Shown here: positions 25,143-33,165 of the stretch, one piece after another
How positions within the stretch are numbered: the first letter of the stretch is position 1
How the letters are laid out: every line of letters starts with the position of its first letter
DNA from: Bacillus pumilus
GTDB taxonomy: Bacteria; Bacillota; Bacilli; Bacillales; Bacillaceae
Direction of reading: 5' to 3'
Assembly: GCF_009937765.1 (NCBI RefSeq)
Contig: NZ_CP047089.1
Location: 372,001-436,000, forward strand
Length of the DNA: 64,000 nucleotides
Notes under the pieces: model-generated
Database searches by the model: none
What the model was told of the DNA's origin: nothing
What the model saw: the letters and a program-made list of their open reading frames with translations, nothing else
Program-made: the position numbers and the translations under genes

Positions 25143-25152
25143 GAGGCAAAGT

Positions 25153-26160
25153 ATGGACAGTATATTGGATAAGAGACATCGACCATTGCGCGATTTAAGA
25201 ATATCAGTAACAGATCGCTGTAACTTCAGATGTACGTACTGTATGCCTGCTGAAATTTTTGGACCAGATTATCCTTTTTTGAATAAAGAAGAGCTGCTTA
25301 GTTTCGAAGAAATTGAACAGCTTGCTACCCTTTTTGCAAAGGACCTAGGTGTGGTAAAAATACGCATCACAGGTGGCGAACCCTTATTGCGAAAAGATTT
25401 GCCTATCTTAATAGAAAAGCTCTCAAACATTCCAGGAATCGAAGACATTGCTATGACAACAAATGGAACACTTTTACCTGTATATGCTGATAAGTTAAAG
25501 AAAGCAGGTCTTCAAAGAGTCACCATTAGTTTGGATTCATTAAATCCTGACCGTTTTAAGCAAATGAACGGAAGGAATATTTCTATCCAAAAAGTGTTTG
25601 ATGGGATTGAGGCTGCAAAAAAAGCAGGACTTGCTATTAAGATCAATATGGTTGTTCAAAAAGGTGTGAATGATCAGGATGTTTTGCCAATGGCAGCTTA
25701 CTTTAAAAAAGCAGGACATGTTCTCAGATTTATTGAGTTTATGGATGTCGGAAATACGAACAAATGGAATCTAGAGCATGTCATGACAAAAAAAGAAATC
25801 ATTGGTCTAATTGACTCAACATTTCCCATCAAACCAGAACCTCCTCAGTACCCAGGAGAAGTAGCCAACCGATTCTTTTACCAGGATGGTTCAGGAGAGA
25901 TAGGCATTATTTCTTCTGTTTCAGATGCTTTTTGTGGAACATGTAATAGAGCGAGGCTTTCTGCTCGCGGTGAATTGTTTACATGTCTTTTTGCATCATC
26001 GGGTTTTGACCTGAAGCGGGTGATTCGTTCGACAAAAGATAATGAAGAAATAAAGAACATATTGAAGGAACTATGGTCGAATAGAGATGATCAATATTCA
26101 GCCGAGAGAGAGCAAAAGAAAGATCAGAAAAAAGTTGAAATGTCATACATCGGTGGGTAG
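25153..26160 (+). CDS. moaA: GTP 3',8-cyclase (molybdenum cofactor synthesis)
   Basis: A radical-SAM enzyme that starts molybdopterin synthesis from GTP. The N-terminal cluster motif [10 protein letters not shown] is near residue 24. The C-terminal second cluster has [18 protein letters not shown] near residue 261. The chain ends in the double glycine that MoaA enzymes need for activity. At 335 residues it is of normal length. It follows fdhD by 10 bases with ribosome site AGGAGG. The other mo genes are not in the window. Confidence 0.95.
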   Translation: MDSILDKRHRPLRDLRISVTDRCNFRCTYCMPAEIFGPDYPFLNKEELLSFEEIEQLATLFAKDLGVVKIRITGGEPLLRKDLPILIEKLSNIPGIEDIAMTTNGTLLPVYADKLKKAGLQRVTISLDSLNPDRFKQMNGRNISIQKVFDGIEAAKKAGLAIKINMVVQKGVNDQDVLPMAAYFKKAGHVLRFIEFMDVGNTNKWNLEHVMTKKEIIGLIDSTFPIKPEPPQYPGEVANRFFYQDGSGEIGIISSVSDAFCGTCNRARLSARGELFTCLFASSGFDLKRVIRSTKDNEEIKNILKELWSNRDDQYSAEREQKKDQKKVEMSYIGG

Positions 26161-26172
26161 TGACAACAAAGT

Positions 26173-26273
26173 ATCATGATCATGATTTTTTGAAAAGTAG
26201 AGAAAATGTCATAATCATGATTGAAAATCCTTTTATAGAAATAGGTCTATTCATCTTAGAATCCTATCATGAT
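26173..26273. repeat. Three TCATGAT palindromic repeats after moaA
   Basis: ATCATGATCATGAT (26173-26186), AATCATGATT (26213-26222) and ATCATGAT (26266-26273) lie within 100 bases of the moaA stop. They are self-complementary. Their role is unknown. Confidence 0.5.
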
Positions 26274-26274
26274 C

Positions 26275-26303
26275 AAAAACCAGCAGAGATTCTGCTGGTT
26301 TTT
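26275..26303 (+). terminator. Intrinsic terminator after moaA
   Basis: AAAAACCAGCAGA and TCTGCTGGTTTTT form a perfect 13-pair stem with a three-base loop. Confidence 0.88.
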
Positions 26304-26413
26304 AAAATGTTATTTTGTGGCTCAAAAATGTTGAAATAGGCCTAGAAAATCGTTTTTTCAACATTTTTTACTGCTTTACTTTTATAGGAGCTGTGATAAG
26401 ATCAACTCAATCT

Positions 26414-26683
26414 TTACCAACTCGATTTTTTCACTCCTGGAATGTGGCCCTTATAGGCAAGCTCACGAAAAGCAATTCTAGACATTTTAAATTTTCGTAA
26501 GTAACCTCTAGGGCGACCGGTTAATTCACAGCGGTTTTTTAAGCGGGTAGGGGAAGAGTCTCTAGGTAATTTCCGTAAAGCTTCATAGTCACCTTGTTCT
26601 TTTAACTCTTTTCTTAATTCAGCATATTTCAATACAAGCTGCTGCCGCTTTTTTTCTTTAGCAATTTTAGATTTCTTTGCCAC
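26414..26683 (-). CDS. rpsN2: Zinc-independent ribosomal protein S14
   Basis: An 89-residue alternative S14 (RpsNB/YhzA type) without the CXXC...CXXC zinc ribbon of the main S14. The conserved end [27 protein letters not shown], cited here only as residues about 50-76, is clear. It replaces the zinc-containing S14 when zinc is scarce. It lies 16 bases downstream of the CobW-like gene and shares its Zur-controlled promoter. The ribosome site is CCAGGAGGG. Confidence 0.93.
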   Translation of the reverse strand: MAKKSKIAKEKKRQQLVLKYAELRKELKEQGDYEALRKLPRDSSPTRLKNRCELTGRPRGYLRKFKMSRIAFRELAYKGHIPGVKKSSW

Positions 26684-26699
26684 TTAAAACCCTCCTGGC

Positions 26700-27896
26700 T
26701 TAATGTTGGATTTTCCATTGAAAGGGGTCTTCAAACGTAGTCCAATTTTGATCAAATTCCTCAGGTGTGAGTAAGCATTGATCAAGTGTTCGAATGATAT
26801 CTGCTTTAGGTAAATCTACGCCAATAAACACAAGTTTTGTATGCCTGTCACCAAATTCTGCGTCCCACTCATCAAGAAGCTCTGGTTCTTGCTTTAATAT
26901 CTGTGCTTTTTCTTGCTCAGGCACGGCAGCAATCCAGTAGGCAATTGGTTCAATCTGAACAGATTTTCCAGCCTGTGAAATTAAAATGGTTAAATCATGA
27001 TGTGTGGCAAGCCATGTAAATCCTTTAGCGCGAACGATTTGCTCTGGCATCTGATCTAACCAATGATTTAACCTGCTAGTATGGAAAGGAAGTCTTCTCT
27101 CATAAACAAAGGATGAGATGTTGTATTCTTCTGTTTCCGGCGTATGCTGAGAATGCCCAGCGTTGATTTCTTTAATCCAGCCAGCAGAAGCACTGGACTT
27201 TTCAAAGTCGAATAAACCAGTATTTAAAATGTCACTTGGCTTTACTTGCCCTTTTGAGGTTCTGATGATAGATGCTTCTGGTTGAAGTGTTGTCAGCACA
27301 TGCTCAAGTCGGTCTAATTCTGAGTTTGATACTAGATCACATTTATTGATAATCAGTACGTCACAAAATTCAATTTGATCAATCAGTAAATCGGAAATTT
27401 CGCGTTCGTCATCATCTGAAACGGCTTGTTTACGGTCTAATAGACTTTCTCCTGACTGGAAGTCGGTCCAGAAACGATTCGCATCTACAACAGTGACCAT
27501 CGTGTCTAGCCGGCAAAAGCGTGTTAAATCGATGCCCATTTCTTCATCAATATAAGAGAAAGTTTGCGCGACTGGAATTGGTTCACTAATACCTGTAGAC
27601 TCAATGACAATATAATCAATAAGACCAGTCTTACATAGGCGCTCTACTTCAATTAACAAATCTTCTCTTAATGTGCAGCAAATACAACCATTAGATAATT
27701 CAACTAGCTTCTCATCTGATCGAGAGAGCTCACCGCCTTGTTTGACTAGTTCTGCATCAATATTAATTTCGCTCATGTCATTAACAATTACAGCTACTTT
27801 TAACCCTTTACGATTTTGTAGTACATGATTTAATATGGTTGTTTTTCCAGCTCCTAAAAAACCGCTTAATACTGTAATGGGTATTCGCTTATTCAT
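26700..27896 (-). CDS. zagA: CobW/COG0523 GTPase, zinc-starvation metallochaperone (ZagA/YciC type)
   Basis: A 398-residue G3E GTPase with Walker [10 protein letters not shown] at the N-terminus, the metal-binding CxCC in [15 protein letters not shown] (near residue 65), NKCD guanine-specificity motif near 182 and a C-terminal CobW domain. This type delivers scarce zinc to essential enzymes. I chose the ATG at 27896 (homologues begin [11 protein letters not shown]), with GGGACAGAAGGA upstream; a TTG seven codons earlier is possible. A Zur-like box lies about 50 bases upstream. The B. subtilis name is given by similarity of role and neighbours. Confidence 0.85.
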   Translation of the reverse strand: MNKRIPITVLSGFLGAGKTTILNHVLQNRKGLKVAVIVNDMSEINIDAELVKQGGELSRSDEKLVELSNGCICCTLREDLLIEVERLCKTGLIDYIVIESTGISEPIPVAQTFSYIDEEMGIDLTRFCRLDTMVTVVDANRFWTDFQSGESLLDRKQAVSDDDEREISDLLIDQIEFCDVLIINKCDLVSNSELDRLEHVLTTLQPEASIIRTSKGQVKPSDILNTGLFDFEKSSASAGWIKEINAGHSQHTPETEEYNISSFVYERRLPFHTSRLNHWLDQMPEQIVRAKGFTWLATHHDLTILISQAGKSVQIEPIAYWIAAVPEQEKAQILKQEPELLDEWDAEFGDRHTKLVFIGVDLPKADIIRTLDQCLLTPEEFDQNWTTFEDPFQWKIQH

Positions 27897-27946
27897 TTCC
27901 TTCTGTCCCTTTGCCAACGATCATGTTCATTTCCGCCTCTCTTAAA

Positions 27947-27961
27947 AAGTAATGATTACGA
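27947..27961 (-). promoter_or_regulatory. Zur box upstream of the CobW-type gene
   Basis: AAGTAATGATTACGA matches the Zur consensus TCGTAATNATTACGA at 13 of 14 defined positions or close to it (the first two bases differ). It lies 51-65 bases before the zagA start, in the promoter region. Confidence 0.75.
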
Positions 27962-27977
27962 TTTGTAGTCTAAAAAA

Positions 27978-28127
27978 TTATTTTGTTTCTCTATGAAGGG
28001 TATATTTCTTTAACCGAGGAGAATATTTTTTTAACTCCAGTCGATCCGGATTCGTTCTTTTATTCTTTGTTGTGATATAGTTTCTGTCACCAGTTTCCGT
28101 ACAGGCTAAGGTAATTTTCACACGCAT
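27978..28127 (-). CDS. rpmGC: Zinc-independent ribosomal protein L33 (third L33 type)
   Basis: A 49-residue gene read directly from the reverse strand. The protein starts [20 protein letters not shown] and ends [10 protein letters not shown]. It is a clear L33, but only one cysteine remains of the four in the zinc ribbon (CTET and YSPR replace CXXC), so it is the zinc-free form. The ribosome site AAAGGAGGG lies upstream of the ATG, and a Zur box lies just beyond. As I recall, the corresponding gene in B. subtilis 168 is frameshifted; here it is intact. Confidence 0.9.
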   Translation of the reverse strand: MRVKITLACTETGDRNYITTKNKRTNPDRLELKKYSPRLKKYTLHRETK

Positions 28128-28150
28128 CAGTAATAGGGCCCTCCTTTAAT

Positions 28151-28165
28151 TCGTAATGGTTACGA
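28151..28165 (-). promoter_or_regulatory. Zur box upstream of rpmGC
   Basis: TCGTAATGGTTACGA matches the Zur consensus TCGTAATNATTACGA with one change, 24 bases before the rpmGC start. Confidence 0.82.
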
Positions 28166-28235
28166 TTTGTATTTTAAAATGATCACGAAAGAATGTCAAG
28201 CTTTGTAGGGTGATCATGCAAAATGATCAAACAAC

Positions 28236-28264
28236 AGGGGTATCGAATGTTCATTGATACCCCT
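28236..28264 (-). terminator. Hairpin downstream of the YwnF-like gene
   Basis: AGGGGTATC and GATACCCCT form a perfect nine-pair stem. On the reverse strand it is followed by only a weak T-rich stretch (GTTGTTTG). Confidence 0.6.
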
Positions 28265-28269
28265 CTCGA

Positions 28270-28692
28270 TTAATAAAAGTCACCAAGCTCTTCTTCGTAT
28301 TCACCTTCATATTGCTGAATGTCACTAGGAATTTCTTGAAGAAATGCTAGACCGCCTAATATCAGCATCAGGATAATGGCGATGAATGAGAGAATGGCTG
28401 CGACAATACTTGATATGGCAAACAGCGTCTGCATTTTCATCATCTTAGCATATTGTTCCAATAACTCTTCGTAAGAAGTATCAGGAGCTTGAATTAATTG
28501 TTCAGCTGCGTTTACAGATTTTTGTACATGGATTCCCATCATAATGAGGAAGACGCCAAGTGCAGCAGGAAGAACAAGCCAAAAGCCAATAAGAATAGCT
28601 AGGCCGCCTGAAATATAGAGAAATATACTACCAACTTTTCCCCACTTTGTGATCGAATGAAGAGATTGAATGATTTTCTCAGTTTGTTGCAA
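28270..28692 (-). CDS. YwnF-like membrane protein
   Basis: A 140-residue protein with two pairs of membrane helices (about residues 20-55 and 88-118) joined by a soluble linker, and an acidic tail ending EEELGDFY. By size, topology and position before ywnH it is probably the YwnF (DUF5392-like) protein, but I am going on memory of synteny. Function unknown. It marks the conserved left border of the peptide island that follows. Confidence 0.6.
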   Translation of the reverse strand: MQQTEKIIQSLHSITKWGKVGSIFLYISGGLAILIGFWLVLPAALGVFLIMMGIHVQKSVNAAEQLIQAPDTSYEELLEQYAKMMKMQTLFAISSIVAAILSFIAIILMLILGGLAFLQEIPSDIQQYEGEYEEELGDFY

Positions 28693-28991
28693 TGATGTTC
28701 ACTCCTTTATGTATTCACTCTTTATCATACTTGAGCAGGTAGTACTTTAGGAAGAGTGAATGTAGAACAATTTTTAAAAATTTCTATCTATACTTTACTA
28801 TTAATGGATAAATAAATTATCTTCGAATAAGAAAAAAGTAACATTTACCATGAAATTTAACGACAATTTATGTCAAAAATAAGATTAGTAGTTAAAAATA
28901 ATTAGTAAAATTATCAAAATATGTTGTTAGTTGTCTTGTAATTGGTTATTATTGTGTTGTATTACCATAAAAATTGGAAGGTGGAATTCAT
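28693..28991 (+). promoter_or_regulatory. AT-rich control region of the cysteine-rich peptide gene
   Basis: About 300 bases, very rich in A and T, without a gene. A possible promoter is TTGTAA (about 28936) and TATTAC (about 28960), 18 bases apart, close before the peptide gene. Such AT-rich upstream regions are typical targets of AbrB/Rok-like transition-state regulators; that is inference. Confidence 0.4.
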
Positions 28992-29186
28992 ATGTTAGAT
29001 CGTTTTTTAAACAAAATGACCAATGTTCAACCTGCAGCTTCAAGATGTATTTTGCAAAAATTAGTCACTTCATGCAAGTCAGCACCAACTTGTTTCCTTC
29101 AAGGTGTTGGAACTTTCCGTTACTACGTGGATCGTGATACAGGTGAGATTTGTACTAGCCAAGAACGCATTAGATGTGGCTGCTAA
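28992..29186 (+). CDS. Cysteine-rich cationic small peptide, candidate exported antimicrobial or signal
   Basis: A 64-residue product with cysteines at 19, 28, 34, 54, 62 and 64 and a net charge near +4 (nine Lys/Arg against five Asp/Glu). The N-terminal 40 residues look amphipathic (LDRFLNKM, CILQKLVTSCK). The C-terminal part is YYVDRDTGEIC...CGC. There is no Sec signal and no double-glycine leader. The ribosome site GGAAGGTGG precedes the ATG. Nearby are an ABC exporter without peptidase domain and three redox proteins, which suggests export and formation of three disulfides. Leaderless bacteriocin is one possibility; I do not recognise the family. Confidence 0.7.
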   Translation: MLDRFLNKMTNVQPAASRCILQKLVTSCKSAPTCFLQGVGTFRYYVDRDTGEICTSQERIRCGC

Positions 29187-29219
29187 ATTCAAGGATTTTA
29201 TTTAATAGGATGTGAACGC

Positions 29220-29624
29220 ATGAGCATATCTTCAATCTCATTCTTAACAAATGCTATGCAGACGTCAAACAGTCGTCAAGCGAGTCAACCATCCAATTCT
29301 TTTTTAAACCAAGCAGCGAAAATTGTTCAAGGCGACCATTCTCCAGAAGAGAGAAAGGCATTATTTCAACAACTGACCCTAGTTCAGCAAGGAAAAGATT
29401 TAGAGCTTCATGTGTCTAAATTAAAGGAACTAGAGAAAGAGGTTCAAAAAGAATTGTCTTCTTCGTCCGTTACTGTGAATCAACATGGTGACCAAGTAGA
29501 TATTTCAACTGAGGCTCGCAGTGAGTTTGAACAAGCTGAGGAACAAGCCACAGCTTCAAGTGAAGCTGGTGAAATTGCCGCAAGGGAAAAGGATCAGGAT
29601 GTTCAGGTAGATCCAAAACAATAA
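29220..29624 (+). CDS. Small acidic soluble protein paired with the peptide gene
   Basis: A 134-residue hydrophilic protein starting 33 bases after the peptide gene and ending at a strong terminator, so both form a two-gene transcript. The first 35 residues are rich in Ser, Asn and Gln. A predicted coiled coil covers about residues 50-80 (ELHVSKLKELEKEVQKEL). The segment GDQVDISTEARSEFEQAEE resembles short motifs in FlgM-like and other flagellar proteins. It has no membrane segment. It could be an immunity, chaperone or unrelated protein; I do not recognise it. Confidence 0.6.
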   Translation: MSISSISFLTNAMQTSNSRQASQPSNSFLNQAAKIVQGDHSPEERKALFQQLTLVQQGKDLELHVSKLKELEKEVQKELSSSSVTVNQHGDQVDISTEARSEFEQAEEQATASSEAGEIAAREKDQDVQVDPKQ

Positions 29625-29629
29625 AAAAA

Positions 29630-29661
29630 GAGGCATGTGTTTTTTGATCTTCACATGCCTC
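29630..29661. terminator. Bidirectional terminator after the peptide unit
   Basis: GAGGCATGTG and CACATGCCTC form a perfect ten-pair stem, with an A-run before and T-rich sequence within and after; it serves both convergent units. Confidence 0.75.
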
Positions 29662-29669
29662 ATTTATGT

Positions 29670-30179
29670 TTATTTTTCAAACAACCTTGAATAAAGACCA
29701 TCTGGAAAAGGGGCTGCATATGAAATTGTTTCATCTTCTTCTACCATGATGTAATATGGAAATTCTTCAATCTGGAATATGTTAGTCATTTGTTCGTCCA
29801 CTGAGATAATTCGCATGTTGGTTTGGTTATCACGATATAATTCTTGATCCTCTTCTTTCCCATTCTTTAGCAAAATACTAAAAGGAATGTCTAGTTCACG
29901 CTGCTTTTTCGTTTCTAAGAATTGTTCCAGCGATGGGATGCAATGCGGACATGCTGTGTCAGTGAATATAAGCAACTGTTGCTTGTGATTGTTTTGCAGT
30001 AAATCATTCATTTGAATAGGTGATGGTTTTTCGAGTAGCGGATGAACAAGTTTTTGTCCAACATGATGGACTGGTAAGATGATTAAGTCCATCTCGTGTT
30101 TTAGATAGATCATGATTCCGATCGTCAATAAAAGGCTGCAGACAATAAGAGTTAACTGTAAAAGTAAGATTGAAGTCAT
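29670..30179 (-). CDS. Membrane-anchored thioredoxin-like protein with CPHC active site
   Basis: A 169-residue protein: one N-terminal membrane helix (about residues 2-26) and an extracellular thioredoxin-like domain. The redox site is DTACPHCIPSLEQF near residue 81; CPHC is the DsbA/BdbD-type pair that favours disulfide formation. A cis-proline-like position is seen in IEEFPYYIMVEED. The start at 30179 follows AGAGGACGATAT; an ATG 14 codons upstream is possible. It is divergent from the exporter operon. I infer that it acts outside the membrane on the cysteine-rich peptide. Confidence 0.72.
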   Translation of the reverse strand: MTSILLLQLTLIVCSLLLTIGIMIYLKHEMDLIILPVHHVGQKLVHPLLEKPSPIQMNDLLQNNHKQQLLIFTDTACPHCIPSLEQFLETKKQRELDIPFSILLKNGKEEDQELYRDNQTNMRIISVDEQMTNIFQIEEFPYYIMVEEDETISYAAPFPDGLYSRLFEK

Positions 30180-30277
30180 CGTATATCGTCCTCTCAGAGT
30201 GAAGTTACGCAGAGCTATCATAATATAAATATCAAAAATATGTCAATTATACTAAATGGTGTAAGGTGGAGCGTTTG

Positions 30278-32077
30278 ATGAGTACAGTGAACCATTGTTT
30301 ATATGCAATCTCTTATACTTGGAAAAGAAGTCGATCATATCTTCTGTTAACTCTATTCATCCAAGTGATCGTTGGCTTTATGCCTTTGGCTAGTGTCTGG
30401 ATTATTCAAACATTGATTAATGAAATTATTTTATTTATGACTTCTTCTGGAGACATCCAAAAGGTTTTATGGTTATTTGGATTGCAAATGGTCATTGTGG
30501 TTTTAGGGTATGGGCTTCAATTCATTCTTCAGCTTAGTCAGCAGAAAGCGACAAATTTGATTGGTTTGCATTTGAAGGGTGAATTACTTCAAAAGGCGAT
30601 CAGGCTTCCATATATTACATTTGAACACCCGTCTTTTTATAATGAAAGTCAACGTGTGATGAACAGTCATCAGCATGTTCTGAGTATGGTTAGAAGTATA
30701 TTTACAATCATGAGCGCATTGATTACTGTTGTATCACTTCTCATTTATATGATTGGTATCCATTGGGGCTTGGCGGTTATTCTGATCTTATGTACTCTGC
30801 CTGTCTTATGGATTGAGCTTTTCTTTGGAGGCGCACGGTATCAATTAAACCGGATGTTAACGGCCAATGATCGAAGAGAAATGTATGTATCCGACCTTGT
30901 TGCACAGCGAGATTCATTGAAGGAAATCCGTTTATATGGAATTGGAGATTACCTTCTTCAAAAGTGGAAAGGTCATTATGTAAAAAGTGCAGATGAAAAA
31001 TATAAATTACTAAAACGTCAGGTTCGCTGGGAGATGGCAGGCGGATTGCTTATGACATTTGCCTATGTGTGTTGTGGTCTTTTTATTGTCTTTCTTATCT
31101 TTCAAAAGAAATTAGCTGCGGGTACGTTTGTCGCTGTACTCCAAGCTGTGCAAAATATTCAAAGCGGTTTTCAAGATTTAACGAGGGAATGTTCTAGTTT
31201 ATATGAAACGAGTCTCTATATTGATGAAATGAGATCTTTTCAAAAGAGAGAAGAAGAAATTGATGAGCAGACAGAGGAAGGGGCATCGCTTCGGAGGATT
31301 GAATGTATTCAGTCCATTACGCTTGAAAATCTCTCTTTTACCTATCCGAATATGAAAACGCCTGCTATTGAACATATACATTTTCATATCGATAAAGGTG
31401 AACGCATTGCATTGGTCGGGGATAACGGATCAGGTAAGACGACCTTGATTAAATGTTTGACCGGTTTATATGATCCAGACAAGCCGAATATGCAAAAGGT
31501 CAATGGTGAATCGATTTCGACCATTTATAAAAAATCATATCATGCGAGAATGGCTGTCCTTTTTCAAGATTTTATGAAATACGAATTCACTGTGAAAGAA
31601 AACATTGGGTTTGGCCGTATTGACGAAATAGATAAGGGAGAGCGCATAAGCACAGCTGCCCGGCAAGCAGGCATAGAGAAAAGAATTCATCAAATGGAAG
31701 AAAGATACGATGCGCAGCTTGGCCGTTTTTTTGAAGAAGGTCATGAACTGTCTGGCGGACAATGGCAAAAGCTTGCGATGGCGAGGACCTTTTTTAGAGA
31801 AAGTGATTTTATTATTTTAGATGAACCGACCTCTGCTCTCGATCCACTATCAGAGATTTCACTCATTCGAAAGCTTTTTGATCATACGCAGGATCAAGGG
31901 GTCTTATTTATCACACACCGTATGGGGGCGGCCCGCTTAGCAGACCGGATCATCGTGATGAAAGATGGTGCTTTCGTTGAAGAGGGGAACCATGAAGAGC
32001 TAATGGTGCTAGATGGAGAGTACAAAAGGCTTTACGAGGCACAATCCCAACTATTTCAACAAAAGGAGATGGCGTAA
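30278..32077 (+). CDS. ABC exporter, fused membrane and ATPase domains
   Basis: A 599-residue half-transporter of the exporter type: six membrane helices in about residues 20-320, then an ATPase with Walker A GDNGSGKTT (near 385), signature LSGGQWQKLAMAR (near 495) and Walker [13 protein letters not shown], and the switch histidine in FITHRMG. The peptidase C39 domain of double-glycine bacteriocin exporters is absent. It starts at the ATG after AAGGTGGAG. A GTG start of the next gene lies two bases after its stop. By context it exports the cysteine-rich peptide or provides self-protection against it. Confidence 0.82.
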   Translation: MSTVNHCLYAISYTWKRSRSYLLLTLFIQVIVGFMPLASVWIIQTLINEIILFMTSSGDIQKVLWLFGLQMVIVVLGYGLQFILQLSQQKATNLIGLHLKGELLQKAIRLPYITFEHPSFYNESQRVMNSHQHVLSMVRSIFTIMSALITVVSLLIYMIGIHWGLAVILILCTLPVLWIELFFGGARYQLNRMLTANDRREMYVSDLVAQRDSLKEIRLYGIGDYLLQKWKGHYVKSADEKYKLLKRQVRWEMAGGLLMTFAYVCCGLFIVFLIFQKKLAAGTFVAVLQAVQNIQSGFQDLTRECSSLYETSLYIDEMRSFQKREEEIDEQTEEGASLRRIECIQSITLENLSFTYPNMKTPAIEHIHFHIDKGERIALVGDNGSGKTTLIKCLTGLYDPDKPNMQKVNGESISTIYKKSYHARMAVLFQDFMKYEFTVKENIGFGRIDEIDKGERISTAARQAGIEKRIHQMEERYDAQLGRFFEEGHELSGGQWQKLAMARTFFRESDFIILDEPTSALDPLSEISLIRKLFDHTQDQGVLFITHRMGAARLADRIIVMKDGAFVEEGNHEELMVLDGEYKRLYEAQSQLFQQKEMA

Positions 32078-32078
32078 G

Positions 32079-32636
32079 GTGAGTGCCTTTTATTTTATAG
32101 GTGTCTATTTATTAGGAATCGTCTTTGCAGGTGCATGGATTGATAAAGTGAGAAAACAAACGGCGCATATTCAGCAGATGAATGCATATCGATTGCTGCC
32201 ACCTACGCTCACGGCGCCCGTGTTTTATTTGTTTTTGACTGTTGAATTAGCTTGTACGAGCTTATTGTTCGTGTGGAACATGTCTCTTGTACCTGCGATT
32301 GGTCTAACCGCGCTTTTATGTATTTATACTGGAGCGGTCACCTTCAATTTATTGAGAGGACATCGTAACATTTCATGCGGCTGTGGAGGTTTGCTTGAAA
32401 ATGATCATCTTCACTGGGGAATTGTGATTCGTAATGTGTTGATGCTGGCTCTTGTGATTGGGTTGTTTTATGTACATCCCCATGTAGAAACAATTCCGTG
32501 GACTTTTCATATTATTTGTTTTCTCATTGCAGTGGCTGTCTGTTTGATTATAGCGGTGGGGAAAACAATCATGATGTTCAAAAGAAAATGGGTGAATCAA
32601 TTTGAATCGTTTATAGAAGGAGACCAAGTGAAATGA
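32079..32636 (+). CDS. MauE/DoxX-like redox-associated membrane protein
   Basis: A 185-residue protein with four to five membrane helices. The loop NISCGCGG near residue 104 is the paired-cysteine signature of the MauE group, which works with MauD to form the disulfides of the methylamine dehydrogenase small subunit. The start is GTG at 32079, nine bases after AAAAGGAG inside the end of the ABC gene; an open stretch further upstream overlaps that gene and is not coding. Its stop overlaps the next start by four bases, so the three genes are one operon. Confidence 0.75.
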   Translation: MSAFYFIGVYLLGIVFAGAWIDKVRKQTAHIQQMNAYRLLPPTLTAPVFYLFLTVELACTSLLFVWNMSLVPAIGLTALLCIYTGAVTFNLLRGHRNISCGCGGLLENDHLHWGIVIRNVLMLALVIGLFYVHPHVETIPWTFHIICFLIAVAVCLIIAVGKTIMMFKRKWVNQFESFIEGDQVK

Positions 32637-33163
32637 CTGATATTCTACTAATTATTGTGTTACTCATTGTCATTGCTCAGCTGGCAGTTGTGTTTTTGCT
32701 TGCTCGCTTTATCGGGAAATTTATGAGTAAAATTAAATCCTTTGATGGGATTGAGTTAAAGGAAGCGGATATTGGTGATGCTGCGCCGTTATTTCGTAGC
32801 TATACACATTCAGGGAATAAGGTCATTTTAAAGGAGTATTTACAGAACGGAAGAGCCGTGATGCTGTTATTTGTAAATACCACTTGTATGACATGCAAAA
32901 GCATTTTGTCTGATATGCATCAGCACATCTCTAACGATGATACTCAATTCATTTTCATCAATGGCGATGAACAAGGAGATGATGGATTGCTCCTTCAATT
33001 GCTGCCAGATCATGCTGTGTATGTGCGCTCTTCGCAAATCATGGAGCTGTATGGGGTAACGGTTGTTCCGCAAGCGATTTTGATAGATGAACATGGTATC
33101 ATCCTGCAAAGAAAAGCTGTTCAAAATGTGAAACAGTTTGAACAGCTGTTACACGCATCATAA
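32633..33163 (+). CDS. MauD/TlpA-like membrane-anchored redoxin
   Basis: A 176-residue protein: an N-terminal membrane helix (about residues 4-24) and a thioredoxin-like domain whose site is NTTCMTCKSIL near residue 84. The later VVPQAILIDEHG has the cis-proline loop of TlpA-type proteins. The pairing of this protein with a MauE-like partner is the same as in methylamine dehydrogenase maturation. Start overlaps the MauE-like gene (ATGA). It ends at a terminator that has been split by a repeat element. Confidence 0.78.
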   Translation: MTDILLIIVLLIVIAQLAVVFLLARFIGKFMSKIKSFDGIELKEADIGDAAPLFRSYTHSGNKVILKEYLQNGRAVMLLFVNTTCMTCKSILSDMHQHISNDDTQFIFINGDEQGDDGLLLQLLPDHAVYVRSSQIMELYGVTVVPQAILIDEHGIILQRKAVQNVKQFEQLLHAS

Positions 33164-33165
33164 AA

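Noticed and set aside
28201-28235. Short TGATCATGCA/TGATCA repeats near the YwnF-like terminator
   Set aside because: Too short to distinguish from chance; no consistent spacing to any gene.
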